A stretch of 35,212 bases of DNA. Source: Ferruginibacter sp. GTDB taxonomy: Bacteria; Bacteroidota; Bacteroidia; Chitinophagales; Chitinophagaceae. Shown here piece after piece: positions 8,700-17,060 of the stretch. Below the pieces are notes generated by a model. It ran no database searches and had not been told where the DNA came from. It saw nothing but the letters and a program-made list of their open reading frames with translations. Every line of letters begins with the position of its first letter. The stretch's first letter is position 1. The translations under genes were made by a program, and so were the position numbers. The stretch is from NCBI GenBank assembly GCA_025963635.1, contig JAOQAK010000027.1, positions 1-35,212 of the forward strand. Reading direction: 5' to 3'.

Positions 8700-9133
8700 A
8701 TGGTGGATGCGCAAAATAGCATTGAAATCGCTGCTCCCTTGACCAGGGTAGCAGCGTATGCCGTTAACCCCACAATGCTCGGCACTGGTATGCAAACATC
8801 CGGTCGGTTGCCTGGAAAACACCTAAACCTCTGCAGCCAGGTACCCGGGTTGCCTTTGTGGCAAAATCTTAGGAAAAGAGTTGGCCTATACTTACGAAGT
8901 GACTACGTGTTCAAATTAATTTACTATGAAAACTGCCGAGGGGTCATTTCCCATGGAAACTGCCTATACTTTTGAAGCCAGTGGAAAGGATGTTACTATA
9001 ATGGGGCTCGCAATAGGGGTGTACCTTCCGGCTTTCAAAACATTTTACATCATTCATGAGTTCTATGATGAAACGGGCCAATTACAAAGATCTAAGAACC
9101 ATCAAATCTATCCTGGAAAAAAGCGTTGAATGA
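8700..9133 (+). pseudogene. SRPBCC-family (AHSA1/polyketide cyclase-like) gene, broken by multiple -1 frameshifts
   Basis: Reading in turn through all three frames recovers a nearly full SRPBCC protein. The segments are MVDAQNSIEIAAPLTRVAAY (frame of 8700), then NARHWYANIRSVAWKTPKPL (from 8774), then GKELAYTYEVTT and MKTAEGSFPMETAYTFEAS (from 8872 and 8926). They continue with ARNRGVPSGF (from 9006) and MMKRANYKDLRTIKSILEK, ending at a TGA at 9131-9133. Each frame change is what one missing base would cause, at about 8772, 8867, 9004 and 9045. An in-frame TAA and an apparent deficit of about two codons lie near 8905-8925. Family members usually bind small hydrophobic ligands. In position it is the third gene of the DGPF/SRPBCC/ECF42 module. 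No functional full-length product can be made from this sequence as given. Confidence 0.85.
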
Positions 9134-10397
9134 CCCATCAAACAATATCAGTAAACTCACAGACCATCTTTTTCGACACGAATCGGGAAAGTTGGTGGCT
9201 GTATTGGCGAAGGTTTTCGGTACCCAAAATCTTGAATTAGCTGAGGACGTTCTACAGGAAACTTTTATCTCGGCACTACAGGTATGGCGTATCAAAGGTG
9301 TACCTGATAATCCATCCGGATGGCTGTTCCGTTCCGCCAAAAACAAGGCAATTGATATTATCCGGAAAAATAAATTTTCCATACAAATGGATTTTAGTGA
9401 TAGCGAAAGAGCGCTCTTAAAATCTGAATATACGCTCACAACTGTAATGGATACGATGTGGACAGACGAAGCAATCCGGGACGACCTGCTGAAAATGATG
9501 TTCGCATGTTGCCATAAAAATATCAGCATTGAAAATCAAATCACACTTATTCTAAAAAGCCTTTGCGGTTTTACTACCACCGAGATTGCAAAAGCATTCC
9601 TCACTTCTGAAGAAACCATTTCAAAACGCCTCTACCGAACAAAAGAATTTTTTAGGGAAGAAAAGATCCGGCCGGAGTTTCCTCCACCTCACCAGTTACA
9701 AAACAGGACCGCTGCTGTTTTGAAATCCATTTATTTAATTTTTAATGAGGGCTATAATTCCACCAATTCGGATACATTGATACGGAAGGATTTATTAGAA
9801 CAAGCAATGTACTTATGCGGGCTTCTGTGCAGTAACCAACATACTCAAAACCCCGAAGTATACGCAGCTATGGCATTAATGTGTTTTCATGCAGCAAGAA
9901 TTGAAAGCCGCGTAAGCAGTGAAGGCGAAATCATTTTACTCGCCCGGCAAGACAGAACCAAATGGGATGCCACTTTGATCGCAGAAGGAAATGATTATAT
10001 GAACAAAGCAGCTTTTGGTAATACCCTCAGCACCTACCACATAGAAGCTGCAATCGCCTATGAACATTGCATTGCAGAAACATTTGACTCAACCAACTGG
10101 CAACAAATTCTTAATTATTACGATTTGCTGGCCAAACTTTATCCCACTGCGGTAGTGATACTCAACCGCATGACTGTGCTCTATAAAATTAAAGGTGGCC
10201 TTGAAATTTTACCGGAATTAAATCAATCGCCCTATTTGTACGAATGGGAAAAACATTATTTATACCATAGCCTGCTGGGAGAAATATATTCTTCCATTGA
10301 TCGGGTAAAAGCCAGGAAGAGCTTTGAAAAAGCCATCACCCTCACGCAATCTGATGCGGAGCAAAAATTATTGCAATATAAAATAGAACAGTTGTAA
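9126..10397 (+). CDS. RNA polymerase sigma factor, ECF42-like (SigJ-type with DUF6596 C-terminal extension)
   Basis: A 423-residue ECF sigma factor. Region 2 spans about residues 10-80 (LTDHLFRHESGKLVAVLAKV, LAEDVLQETF, WLFRSAKNKAIDIIRKNK). Region 4 spans about 120-180 (NQITLILKSLCGFTTTEIAK, then SEETISKRLYRTKEF). The remaining ~230 residues are the DUF6596/TPR-like extension (AVLKSIYLIFNEGYNS and following), which marks the ECF42 group and is known to be required for activity there. DGPF genes directly upstream fit this group. The start is awkward: TTG at 9126 is the only reasonable in-frame start, overlapping the SRPBCC remnant. An ATG overlapping that gene's stop (ATGA at 9130) lies one frame off, as if one base were missing. 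From region 2 on the protein is intact. Confidence 0.9.
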   Translation: MNDPSNNISKLTDHLFRHESGKLVAVLAKVFGTQNLELAEDVLQETFISALQVWRIKGVPDNPSGWLFRSAKNKAIDIIRKNKFSIQMDFSDSERALLKSEYTLTTVMDTMWTDEAIRDDLLKMMFACCHKNISIENQITLILKSLCGFTTTEIAKAFLTSEETISKRLYRTKEFFREEKIRPEFPPPHQLQNRTAAVLKSIYLIFNEGYNSTNSDTLIRKDLLEQAMYLCGLLCSNQHTQNPEVYAAMALMCFHAARIESRVSSEGEIILLARQDRTKWDATLIAEGNDYMNKAAFGNTLSTYHIEAAIAYEHCIAETFDSTNWQQILNYYDLLAKLYPTAVVILNRMTVLYKIKGGLEILPELNQSPYLYEWEKHYLYHSLLGEIYSSIDRVKARKSFEKAITLTQSDAEQKLLQYKIEQL

Positions 10398-10490
10398 GCA
10401 GTCCGGAATTCCCTGCGGGGGCTTAAAAAAACTCAACTGGCGGGGTCTTGTATACCATTGTTACATACACAAGAATGCGTCTATATTTTC

Positions 10491-10907
10491 TTACTGAGAA
10501 GCATTGTCTAACGCCAGTTTCATATACCATTTTACTTCATCATTAATGTCTTCCTTAAAACACATTCTGAAATGATGGTTATAGTCATCGGTGCCCGGCA
10601 CCTGTTTTATTTTGATGAAACAAAGATTATCGGTATAGGCCTGTTTAAAAGGAAATACCACATCGATAAAACTCTTTCCCAGCTGGGTGATATACGCCAT
10701 CCGGGTTTTACCGGCAACGGCAATCATCGATTTTGTAGGATGTACCGAGATGTTGCCCAGTGATTTGTATTCATTGATGAAGCAATAGAATAATTCCGTG
10801 GTATGGGCGGGCTTCCCGTTTAAAAAATCATTCAGTGTTTTATCCATACAGGAATGTACCTGGTGAGGCCTCACAAAATTGCGGTTGCAAACCGAACAGG
10901 TCCACAT
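10491..10907 (-). CDS. DUF5655 domain-containing protein
   Basis: A 138-residue protein with an N-terminal zinc-finger-like piece (CSVCNRNFVRPHQVHSC: Cys-x2-Cys, then His and Cys) followed by the DUF5655 domain (TELFYCFINEY, VHPTKSMIAVAGKTRMAYI, then FPFKQAYTDNL and the C-terminal HHFRM segment). DUF5655 is an uncharacterised domain, often found alone or as a C-terminal piece of putative DNA- or nucleotide-related proteins. The ATG at 10907 begins directly with the zinc motif, as in homologues I recall. It lies between convergent and same-strand neighbours without close spacing, so it is probably monocistronic. No signal peptide or membrane segment is visible. The function is unknown. Confidence 0.78.
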   Translation of the reverse strand: MWTCSVCNRNFVRPHQVHSCMDKTLNDFLNGKPAHTTELFYCFINEYKSLGNISVHPTKSMIAVAGKTRMAYITQLGKSFIDVVFPFKQAYTDNLCFIKIKQVPGTDDYNHHFRMCFKEDINDEVKWYMKLALDNASQ

Positions 10908-11046
10908 AATTTTAATAATTAATTTGCTCTTGTTTCGATTATTTCCGGTTTTAAATTAAACATCGTTACGATAAATATTTTTCATCAAATTCAATTCCGT
11001 TTACAAAGCATCAACGGGATTTCTTACAAATAATTCTGCCACAATT

Positions 11047-12987
11047 CTACCAGCCGATGCCATAATCTTCACCGTTATTGGAACTTCCGCCCCAGAATGA
11101 CCCATGTTTCCAATCAAAATAAATTGCATTGATCGGGCCGCTGGTGCGCTCACCGAAACTCAGTGTATAACCCATCTTCACCAGTTCATCCCGAATGGCT
11201 GTTGGTGTCTTACTGCCCAACAACAGTTTGCCCGCCCTTGGTAAACGCTCTGAAAGCTTCATACCACCCAATGAAAGCCATAATTGATCGGTATTGATAT
11301 TGGCAGCCTCGCAGGCCTGCTGAACCGTCATATTAAATTCTACCATGTTTAAAAAAAGCTGTAACAGGTTTTGATCCTGTGTATCGCCGCCCTGTACGGC
11401 AAAGGATAAAAACGGTTTCCCGTCTTTGAGTGCTAAGGTAGGCGTTAAAGTTACCCTGGGCCGCCTGCCAGGTGCTACCACGTTGAACGGATTGATGGTG
11501 CTATCGAGTACAAAACTTTGCATGCGCTGACTCATCCCTATCCCGGTATTGCCCGCAATACAAGCTGGCAGCCATCCACCACTAGGCGTAATGGAAACCA
11601 CCCAACCTTCCTTGTCTGCCGCTTCTACGGAAGTGGTGCCACGCCACAACCTGTTATGATAGGCTTCTTCATCCATCTCCCCCTTGGTTACACTAAACTG
11701 CTTAAATTTTCCGGCATTTATTTGAGAAGCAAGCTGATCGTGTTTGGGTAGCGTATTGCCTGGCTGCGGCTTGGTAGTATCGGTGTAGGCCGCTCTCTTT
11801 TTTAATAAATCGATCCATGGATTGCGCTTTCCTTCAAAAGGATAAGGATCACCGGGTAACACATTCGCATCATTTTTATACCCATCAATTTGTAAACCCC
11901 GCTGTTTTGCATATGCTTTACTTAACAACCCTTTTATCGGTTCTTCGGGTGGAAAATAAGGATCGCCATAATAAAAATCCCTGTCCGCAAAAGCCAGGTT
12001 CATCGTTTGATAAAGCGTATGAATATAGGCGGCGCTGTTATAACCCATCTTTTTGAGGTCAAAATTTTCCAGGATATTTAAACACTGCAGCAACACCGGG
12101 CCCTGCGTCCACTGTTGCAATTTATATACATCGATTCCTTTGTAATTTGTCATTAGTGGTGTTTCTTCAATGGGCTTCCATTTAGCAAGATCTTCCATAG
12201 TGATCAGCCCTCCCTGTTCTTTGCATCCTCTTACAAATTCTCTTGCAATATCTCCTTTATAAAAACGGTCGTATGCCGCCATGATTGCCGCCTTTCTACT
12301 CTTATGCTGCTTTAGCGCATTTTGTTCGGCATCTACCATTTTTGTGAGTGTGGTGAGCAGGTCTTTTTGTACAAATATTTCTCCGGCTTCCGGCGCTTCC
12401 CTTTTTTCGCCGGCGTGAGGTAATAACACTTTTTTGCTATAAGGCCATTGACTGATCAGATCTTTTCCCCGCTCCATACTGTTGGCGGTTTGCGCATCAA
12501 TAGGATAACCTGCCGCGAGTTGCATAGCGGGCGCCAATACTTCTTTTAAACTCATGGTACCGTATTGGGCAAGCATTTCACAAAGGCCACCCGCCGTGCC
12601 GGGAGTAGTAGCTGCAAGCGGACCATACTCAGGTGGAAAGTTATACCCCTTCCCTTTGAAAAATTCAACGGTAGCACCTGTAGGTGCCACACCCAGGGCA
12701 TTGATGGCAATCACTTTTTTAGTATGCGGATTATAGATCAACGCCTGTGTTTCCCCGCCCCAGCTCAGCACATCCCACATGGTGCAGGTAGCCGCCAGCA
12801 TGGCACAGGCCGCATCCACGGCATTACCCCCTTTTTGAAAGATAATACTGCCGGCCGTAGCAGCCAGCGGTTTACCAGTAATGGCCATCCAGTTTTTTCC
12901 ATGAAGCGGCGGCTTCTGCGTTTGTTGGGCAAAAATGTGGTTGAACAACAAGCTTGCAAACAACGCAGGGAACAGGAATTGTTTCAT
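11047..12987 (-). CDS. Gamma-glutamyltransferase family protein, exported
   Basis: A 646-residue Ntn-hydrolase of the gamma-glutamyltranspeptidase superfamily, with a signal peptide (MKQFLFPALFASLLFNHIFAQ) that sends it to the periplasm or beyond. The large-subunit part shows GKNWMAITGKPLAATAG, GGNAVDAACAMLAATCTMWD and TTPGTAGGLCEMLAQYGTM. The autocleavage site and nucleophile should be the first Thr of GTTSVEAAD near residue 450. The small subunit continues with GWVVSITPSGGW and PGRRPRVTLTPTLAL. The usual oxyanion segment is replaced by VQGGDTQDQN, seen in the divergent GGT-like branch, so true glutathione gamma-glutamyl transfer is not certain. Family members hydrolyse or transfer gamma-glutamyl groups, or cleave related amides. 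It appears monocistronic. Confidence 0.88.
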   Translation of the reverse strand: MKQFLFPALFASLLFNHIFAQQTQKPPLHGKNWMAITGKPLAATAGSIIFQKGGNAVDAACAMLAATCTMWDVLSWGGETQALIYNPHTKKVIAINALGVAPTGATVEFFKGKGYNFPPEYGPLAATTPGTAGGLCEMLAQYGTMSLKEVLAPAMQLAAGYPIDAQTANSMERGKDLISQWPYSKKVLLPHAGEKREAPEAGEIFVQKDLLTTLTKMVDAEQNALKQHKSRKAAIMAAYDRFYKGDIAREFVRGCKEQGGLITMEDLAKWKPIEETPLMTNYKGIDVYKLQQWTQGPVLLQCLNILENFDLKKMGYNSAAYIHTLYQTMNLAFADRDFYYGDPYFPPEEPIKGLLSKAYAKQRGLQIDGYKNDANVLPGDPYPFEGKRNPWIDLLKKRAAYTDTTKPQPGNTLPKHDQLASQINAGKFKQFSVTKGEMDEEAYHNRLWRGTTSVEAADKEGWVVSITPSGGWLPACIAGNTGIGMSQRMQSFVLDSTINPFNVVAPGRRPRVTLTPTLALKDGKPFLSFAVQGGDTQDQNLLQLFLNMVEFNMTVQQACEAANINTDQLWLSLGGMKLSERLPRAGKLLLGSKTPTAIRDELVKMGYTLSFGERTSGPINAIYFDWKHGSFWGGSSNNGEDYGIGW

Positions 12988-13207
12988 AAAATATTTTTTT
13001 TAAAGTTAGGTAAAGATGATCGATTGAAAACGAACCCTAACGCAAGAAGTGCATTTCAATCCGTGCTCCCCTGCCGGCTATAAAAGCAATGAAAGAGCTG
13101 AAGCAGAAAGAATACATTAAATCACTCAACTCAAGAATAATTGCCGGAAAGATAAACCAATCGTCACACCTGCTTGCCGTGAAAGATACGCATGCTAGTG
13201 AAAAGTA

Positions 13208-13301
13208 TCTCCTATAGGAGAAGTTCGCCGGGAGATTTTGGAGCAGTCTCCTGCGGGAGAAAACCTGCAGGTGCCGTTTTTTACCCATCTCCTGCGGGAG
13301 G
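13208..13301. repeat. Cluster of REP-like palindromes (three TCTCC...GGAGA units)
   Basis: Three small dyads recur about every 40 bp: TCTCCTATAGGAGA at 13208-13221 (perfect palindrome), TCTCCTGCGGGAGA at 13247-13260 and TCTCCTGCGGGAGG at 13288-13301. A further perfect palindrome, ACCTGCAGGT, lies at 13263-13272. They precede the TonB-receptor operon by 116 bp or more. Short intergenic dyads of this TCTCC/GGAGA kind are scattered through many Bacteroidota genomes. No coding frame is credible here. Confidence 0.6.
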
Positions 13302-13416
13302 CTGTAAGTCCGGTGCCGGTGAAGGGAATTGCATTTTACCAGTACCAATCTCTTTTTTACGATTAATTCACATAATTTTAGAAGCGTTAATTTTCAGTAT
13401 TGTTTCAATCGTTTAT

Positions 13417-14172
13417 ATGAAATTTTTCCAATTCCGGCTCGTCTTCCTCTGGGCTGGTTGTTTTCTCCTTTTTTCTCCGAATGATATGGTTGCGCAGGAT
13501 GCCGCTGAATCTGACAGCAGTTTTTACCGGCAGGCCATGGCAAACGCCATAGCGCTCTATCACCAAAGTTTCGGCAATCAATCGGCCCTGTATAATGGCG
13601 GCAAGTACAGTGGCTATCCATTCAGGATGCAGGAAGGGTTCCCTTTTTTTTATTCACCCCAGCCGGCTACCGGCTCGGTTATCTACGATGGAATATCATA
13701 CGATTCCATCCTGATGCATTACGACGAAGTTGCAGATGCAGTCATAATCAACAACCAGGCAGACTGGCTGCAATTACTCGACAAACGAGTGAGCCGGTTT
13801 AACCTCTTCGATGCAGATTTTATCCGCATTGAAAAAGATAGCGCCCATAGCAATCTCGTGAGCAGTGGCTTTTACAACCGTTTGTATCATGGCAAAACAA
13901 CCAGCCTTTTAAAAAAGCAAATAAAATCAATAATAGAAGTAATTTCTATTAACCTGGAGCTTCAGCATTTTGTGGACACAAAAGATCTTTACTACCTGCA
14001 AAAAGAGGATCAGTTCTTCCCGATAAACAGGCGGAAAGACTTTCTACGATCATTGGGCAACCGTAAGAAGGAAGTGCAACAATTTATAAAAGCCAACAAG
14101 CTCAACTTCCGCAGAGACAAAGAGAATATGCTTACAAAAGCAACTGCTTATTACGACAGCTTAAATAAATAA
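13417..14172 (+). CDS. Exported protein of unknown function, first gene of the TonB-receptor operon
   Basis: I do not recognise a family. The chosen ATG at 13417 opens with a clear signal peptide (MKFFQFRLVFLWAGCFLLFS ending near VAQ), giving 251 residues. The frame is open further upstream to 13192, but that extension runs through the palindrome cluster and looks non-coding. The mature protein contains an aromatic-rich early part (YNGGKYSGYPFRMQEGFPFF), then a strand-rich middle (VIYDGISYDSILMHYDEV). A basic helical C-terminal third includes SLGNRKKEVQQFIKANKLNF. It ends 1 bp before the receptor gene, so the two are very likely translationally coupled. A periplasmic or outer-membrane accessory role for the receptor is inferred from position only. 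Confidence 0.75.
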   Translation: MKFFQFRLVFLWAGCFLLFSPNDMVAQDAAESDSSFYRQAMANAIALYHQSFGNQSALYNGGKYSGYPFRMQEGFPFFYSPQPATGSVIYDGISYDSILMHYDEVADAVIINNQADWLQLLDKRVSRFNLFDADFIRIEKDSAHSNLVSSGFYNRLYHGKTTSLLKKQIKSIIEVISINLELQHFVDTKDLYYLQKEDQFFPINRRKDFLRSLGNRKKEVQQFIKANKLNFRRDKENMLTKATAYYDSLNK

Positions 14173-14173
14173 A

Positions 14174-16942
14174 ATGAAAAAATATTGTTCCTTTATAATG
14201 TTGCTGGCTTGTATGTTGATGTGCCGGCAGCGGGTATTTGGACAAATAGATTCACTCATTACCGCCGATTTGTACGATGCTACTGTTGAGCAGCTGGTAG
14301 CAGCGCTGGAAAGCCAGTCTAATCTCCATTTTTACTATGATACTGCACAATTTGATAGTGCCACTTTTACCCTCCAGGTAAAAAAGCAGCCGCTGCGAAA
14401 AGTGTTGGAACAGGCTTTCTCACAAACTGAATTTCACTTTGCGATCGCTGCACCCAACGTGGTTTTTCTTACCAGGGGAACCCCTATCAGCACAACATTT
14501 CCTTCTGCAACGAATCTGGCAGAAAATACAGACACTCAAGGCATCATCGCGAAAACAGGCAAGCCCAAAGCCGCGGAGAAAGGGGATCTTACCACCACCC
14601 TTGAAAATAAGGTGTACGAGATTGGCGACCGGTCGGTGCCCGCACTTCAGAGCGAGCTGATATTAACAGGCTACGTCAAAGACGCTAAAACCGGCGAGCC
14701 GGTGATCGGGGCGAATTTGAATGTTGAAAAGCCATCAGTGAATGTGTTGACTGATCAGTACGGCTACTTTTCCATCTCCTTACCAAGAGGGCGCCACACC
14801 ATCAATATACAAAGTTTGGGAATGCGGGACACCAGGCGGCAGATTCAAATCTACAGCGATGGAAAAATGAATATTGATTTGCAAAACCAGGTGCTTACCA
14901 TCAAGAATGTTACCATCGCCGCTCAAAAAATAGGCAATGTAAAAAGTACCCAGATGGGTTTGCAAAAGATAGATATAAAAACCATCAAACAGGTGCCGGT
15001 GGTATTTGGCGAAGCGGATATATTAAGGGTGGTAACCACATTGCCAGGTGTAAAAACGGTTGGCGAAGCGAGTACCGGATTGAATGTACGAGGCGGATCT
15101 GCCGATCAAAACCTCATCCTGTTCAATGAGGCCACCATTTATAATCCATCCCATTTTTTTGGGATGTTTTCTGCTTTTAATCCGGAGGTTGTGAAGGATG
15201 TGGAATTGTATAAAAGCAGTATCCCTGCACGGTATGGAGGCCGGCTTTCGTCGGTTTTAAATATCAACAGCCGCGAAGGAAATAAAAAGAAACTTGCAGG
15301 AGGGGCAGGCCTTGGTTTACTTACCAGTCGTTTTAACCTTGAAGGGCCATTGATAAAAGACAAAACGTCCTTTATCATCGGTGCCAGAACAACTTATGCC
15401 AACTGGATGCTGAAACTGTTACCGGATCAATATAAAAATAGCAAAGCCGGGTTTTTTGATCTTAACCTGAATATCACCCATGAGGTGAATAAAAAGAACA
15501 CAGTTTACTTCACCGGCTACATGAGCAAAGACCGTTTTAATCTCAACAGCGATACGGCATATGGTTATAAAAACATCAACCTTTCCCTGAAATGGAAACA
15601 TATTTTTAGCAGCAAGCTGAACAGCCTGGTCACGGGCGGACAAGATCAATACAACTATTCCATTTACAGCACCAGGCTGCCTTTGAATGCGTACAAAATG
15701 GGCTTCGATATCCATCAAACCTATTTCAGGGCGCATTTCACCTATTTCCTTAATAACCAGCACAGCATTGACTTTGGAGTAAATTCTATCTACTATAAAC
15801 TGAACCCCGGATATTTTAATCCCAATGGAAAGGAATCGCTGGTGAAGCCGGATCAACTGGATGCCGAACAGGCGCTTGAGTCTGCATTGTATGTAAATGA
15901 CCGGTACAATATCACTTCGTCATTCACGGTAGAAGGTGGGATCAGGTATTCTGTTTACAATTACCTGGGACCAAAAACAGTGAATACTTATGTACACGGG
16001 TTGCCCATCACCGAAAGCAATATGACGGGTACCGTTGCTTATGAAAAGGGGAAATTCATCAAAAATTATTCAGGTCCCGAATACCGCGTTTCTGCCCGCT
16101 ATGCTTTTAGCGATAGCTTTTCTATAAAAGCGGCTTTCAATTCACAGCGGCAATACATTCATATGCTTTCCAATACCGCCGCCATGGCTCCCACGGATAT
16201 CTGGAAATTGAGTGATCCTTCCATCCGGCCGCAGTATGGAGAACAGGTTTCTTTGGGTTTGTATAAAAATTTTAAGGCAAATACCATCGAAACCTCGCTG
16301 GAAGTATATTACAAAAAGATAAGCAATTACCTCGATTACAAAAGCGGCGCCAACCTGGTACTCAACCATCATATCGAAACAGATGTAATTGGTACCAAAG
16401 GAAAAGCCTATGGCATTGAATTTTTGGTAAAAAAGTTAACCGGAAAATTGAATGGATGGATCAGTTACACGTGGTCGAGGATTCTTTTACAACAGGATGA
16501 TCCGCTTGCGGGGGAACTAATCAACAGGGGTGATTTTTATCCCGCCAATTACGACAAGCCACACGATATTACCATGATTGGCAACTACCGGGTTACCCAT
16601 CGTTTCAGCCTTTCACTGAACGCCACGTATAGCACCGGCAGGCCGATAACCCTGCCGATTGGAAGATTCTATTATGGAGGCGCTGCGAGAACCTTGTATG
16701 CCGATCGCAACGCTTACCGGATACCGGATTATTTCCGTACTGATTTTTCAATGAACATCGATGGCAATCATAAAATATACCAGAAAACACACAACACCTG
16801 GACGATCGGAGTGTACAATCTTACAGGTCGTAAAAATCCTTACTCGGTATATTATGTTTCCGAAAACGGAGCAGTTAATGGTTATAAGCTTTCCATATTT
16901 GGAAGTGCAATTCCTTATATCAATTATAATATCAGGTTTTAA
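14174..16942 (+). CDS. TonB-dependent receptor with STN and carboxypeptidase-like N-terminal domains
   Basis: A 922-residue outer-membrane receptor. After a signal peptide (ends near VFGQ) comes an STN/secretin-TonB short domain (about residues 28-100: VEQLVAALESQSNLHFYYD, then LRKVLEQAF). A CarboxypepD_reg-like domain follows (about 163-240: GYVKDAKTGEPVIGANLNVE). The plug is near 280-375 (LNVRGGSADQNLILFNEATI, ARYGGRLSSVLNI). The rest is the 22-strand barrel, ending in the aromatic residue Phe (INYNIRF) as barrel proteins do. It would import an unknown ligand with TonB energy. STN domains often signal to an anti-sigma factor, but no FecR-type gene lies nearby. It is the second gene of the operon with a 1-bp gap upstream. 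The DUF4249 and MG2/plug genes downstream are usual companions. Confidence 0.93.
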   Translation: MKKYCSFIMLLACMLMCRQRVFGQIDSLITADLYDATVEQLVAALESQSNLHFYYDTAQFDSATFTLQVKKQPLRKVLEQAFSQTEFHFAIAAPNVVFLTRGTPISTTFPSATNLAENTDTQGIIAKTGKPKAAEKGDLTTTLENKVYEIGDRSVPALQSELILTGYVKDAKTGEPVIGANLNVEKPSVNVLTDQYGYFSISLPRGRHTINIQSLGMRDTRRQIQIYSDGKMNIDLQNQVLTIKNVTIAAQKIGNVKSTQMGLQKIDIKTIKQVPVVFGEADILRVVTTLPGVKTVGEASTGLNVRGGSADQNLILFNEATIYNPSHFFGMFSAFNPEVVKDVELYKSSIPARYGGRLSSVLNINSREGNKKKLAGGAGLGLLTSRFNLEGPLIKDKTSFIIGARTTYANWMLKLLPDQYKNSKAGFFDLNLNITHEVNKKNTVYFTGYMSKDRFNLNSDTAYGYKNINLSLKWKHIFSSKLNSLVTGGQDQYNYSIYSTRLPLNAYKMGFDIHQTYFRAHFTYFLNNQHSIDFGVNSIYYKLNPGYFNPNGKESLVKPDQLDAEQALESALYVNDRYNITSSFTVEGGIRYSVYNYLGPKTVNTYVHGLPITESNMTGTVAYEKGKFIKNYSGPEYRVSARYAFSDSFSIKAAFNSQRQYIHMLSNTAAMAPTDIWKLSDPSIRPQYGEQVSLGLYKNFKANTIETSLEVYYKKISNYLDYKSGANLVLNHHIETDVIGTKGKAYGIEFLVKKLTGKLNGWISYTWSRILLQQDDPLAGELINRGDFYPANYDKPHDITMIGNYRVTHRFSLSLNATYSTGRPITLPIGRFYYGGAARTLYADRNAYRIPDYFRTDFSMNIDGNHKIYQKTHNTWTIGVYNLTGRKNPYSVYYVSENGAVNGYKLSIFGSAIPYINYNIRF

Positions 16943-16944
16943 AA

Positions 16945-17052
16945 ATGAGATTGAAAACACATGAAGAAATGCACGTAGAAAATTGGTTTTTGAAGATGCA
17001 ATCGGTAGCGGGTACTTTGTGTGGAACTTTCGATAAACGTTCACCGGCTTAA
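16945..17052 (+). CDS. Possible 35-residue small protein between receptor and DUF4249 genes
   Basis: An ATG two bases after the receptor stop opens a 35-codon frame (starts MRLKTHEEMHVENWFLK, ends DKRSPA) that stops 8 bp before the DUF4249 gene, so it fills nearly all of the 118-bp gap. No signal peptide, membrane segment or family is recognisable. The fit to the gap suggests coding, but a frame of this length can occur by chance and there is no homology evidence. Confidence 0.25.
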   Translation: MRLKTHEEMHVENWFLKMQSVAGTLCGTFDKRSPA

Positions 17053-17060
17053 AATAAAAT

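Noticed and set aside
8926..9129. Stand-alone 67-codon gene
   Set aside because: The first ~24 residues are an SRPBCC segment and the rest is out-of-frame translation of the same pseudogene.
10462..10474. Partial dyad (CTTGT...ACAAG region) as a terminator between the converging ECF42-like and DUF5655 genes
   Set aside because: The pairing is short and interrupted, with no clear T-tract on either strand.
13192..13416. Upstream extension of the first TonB-operon gene (75 extra codons)
   Set aside because: It runs through the palindrome cluster, has no protein-like character, and would bury the good signal peptide that starts at 13417.
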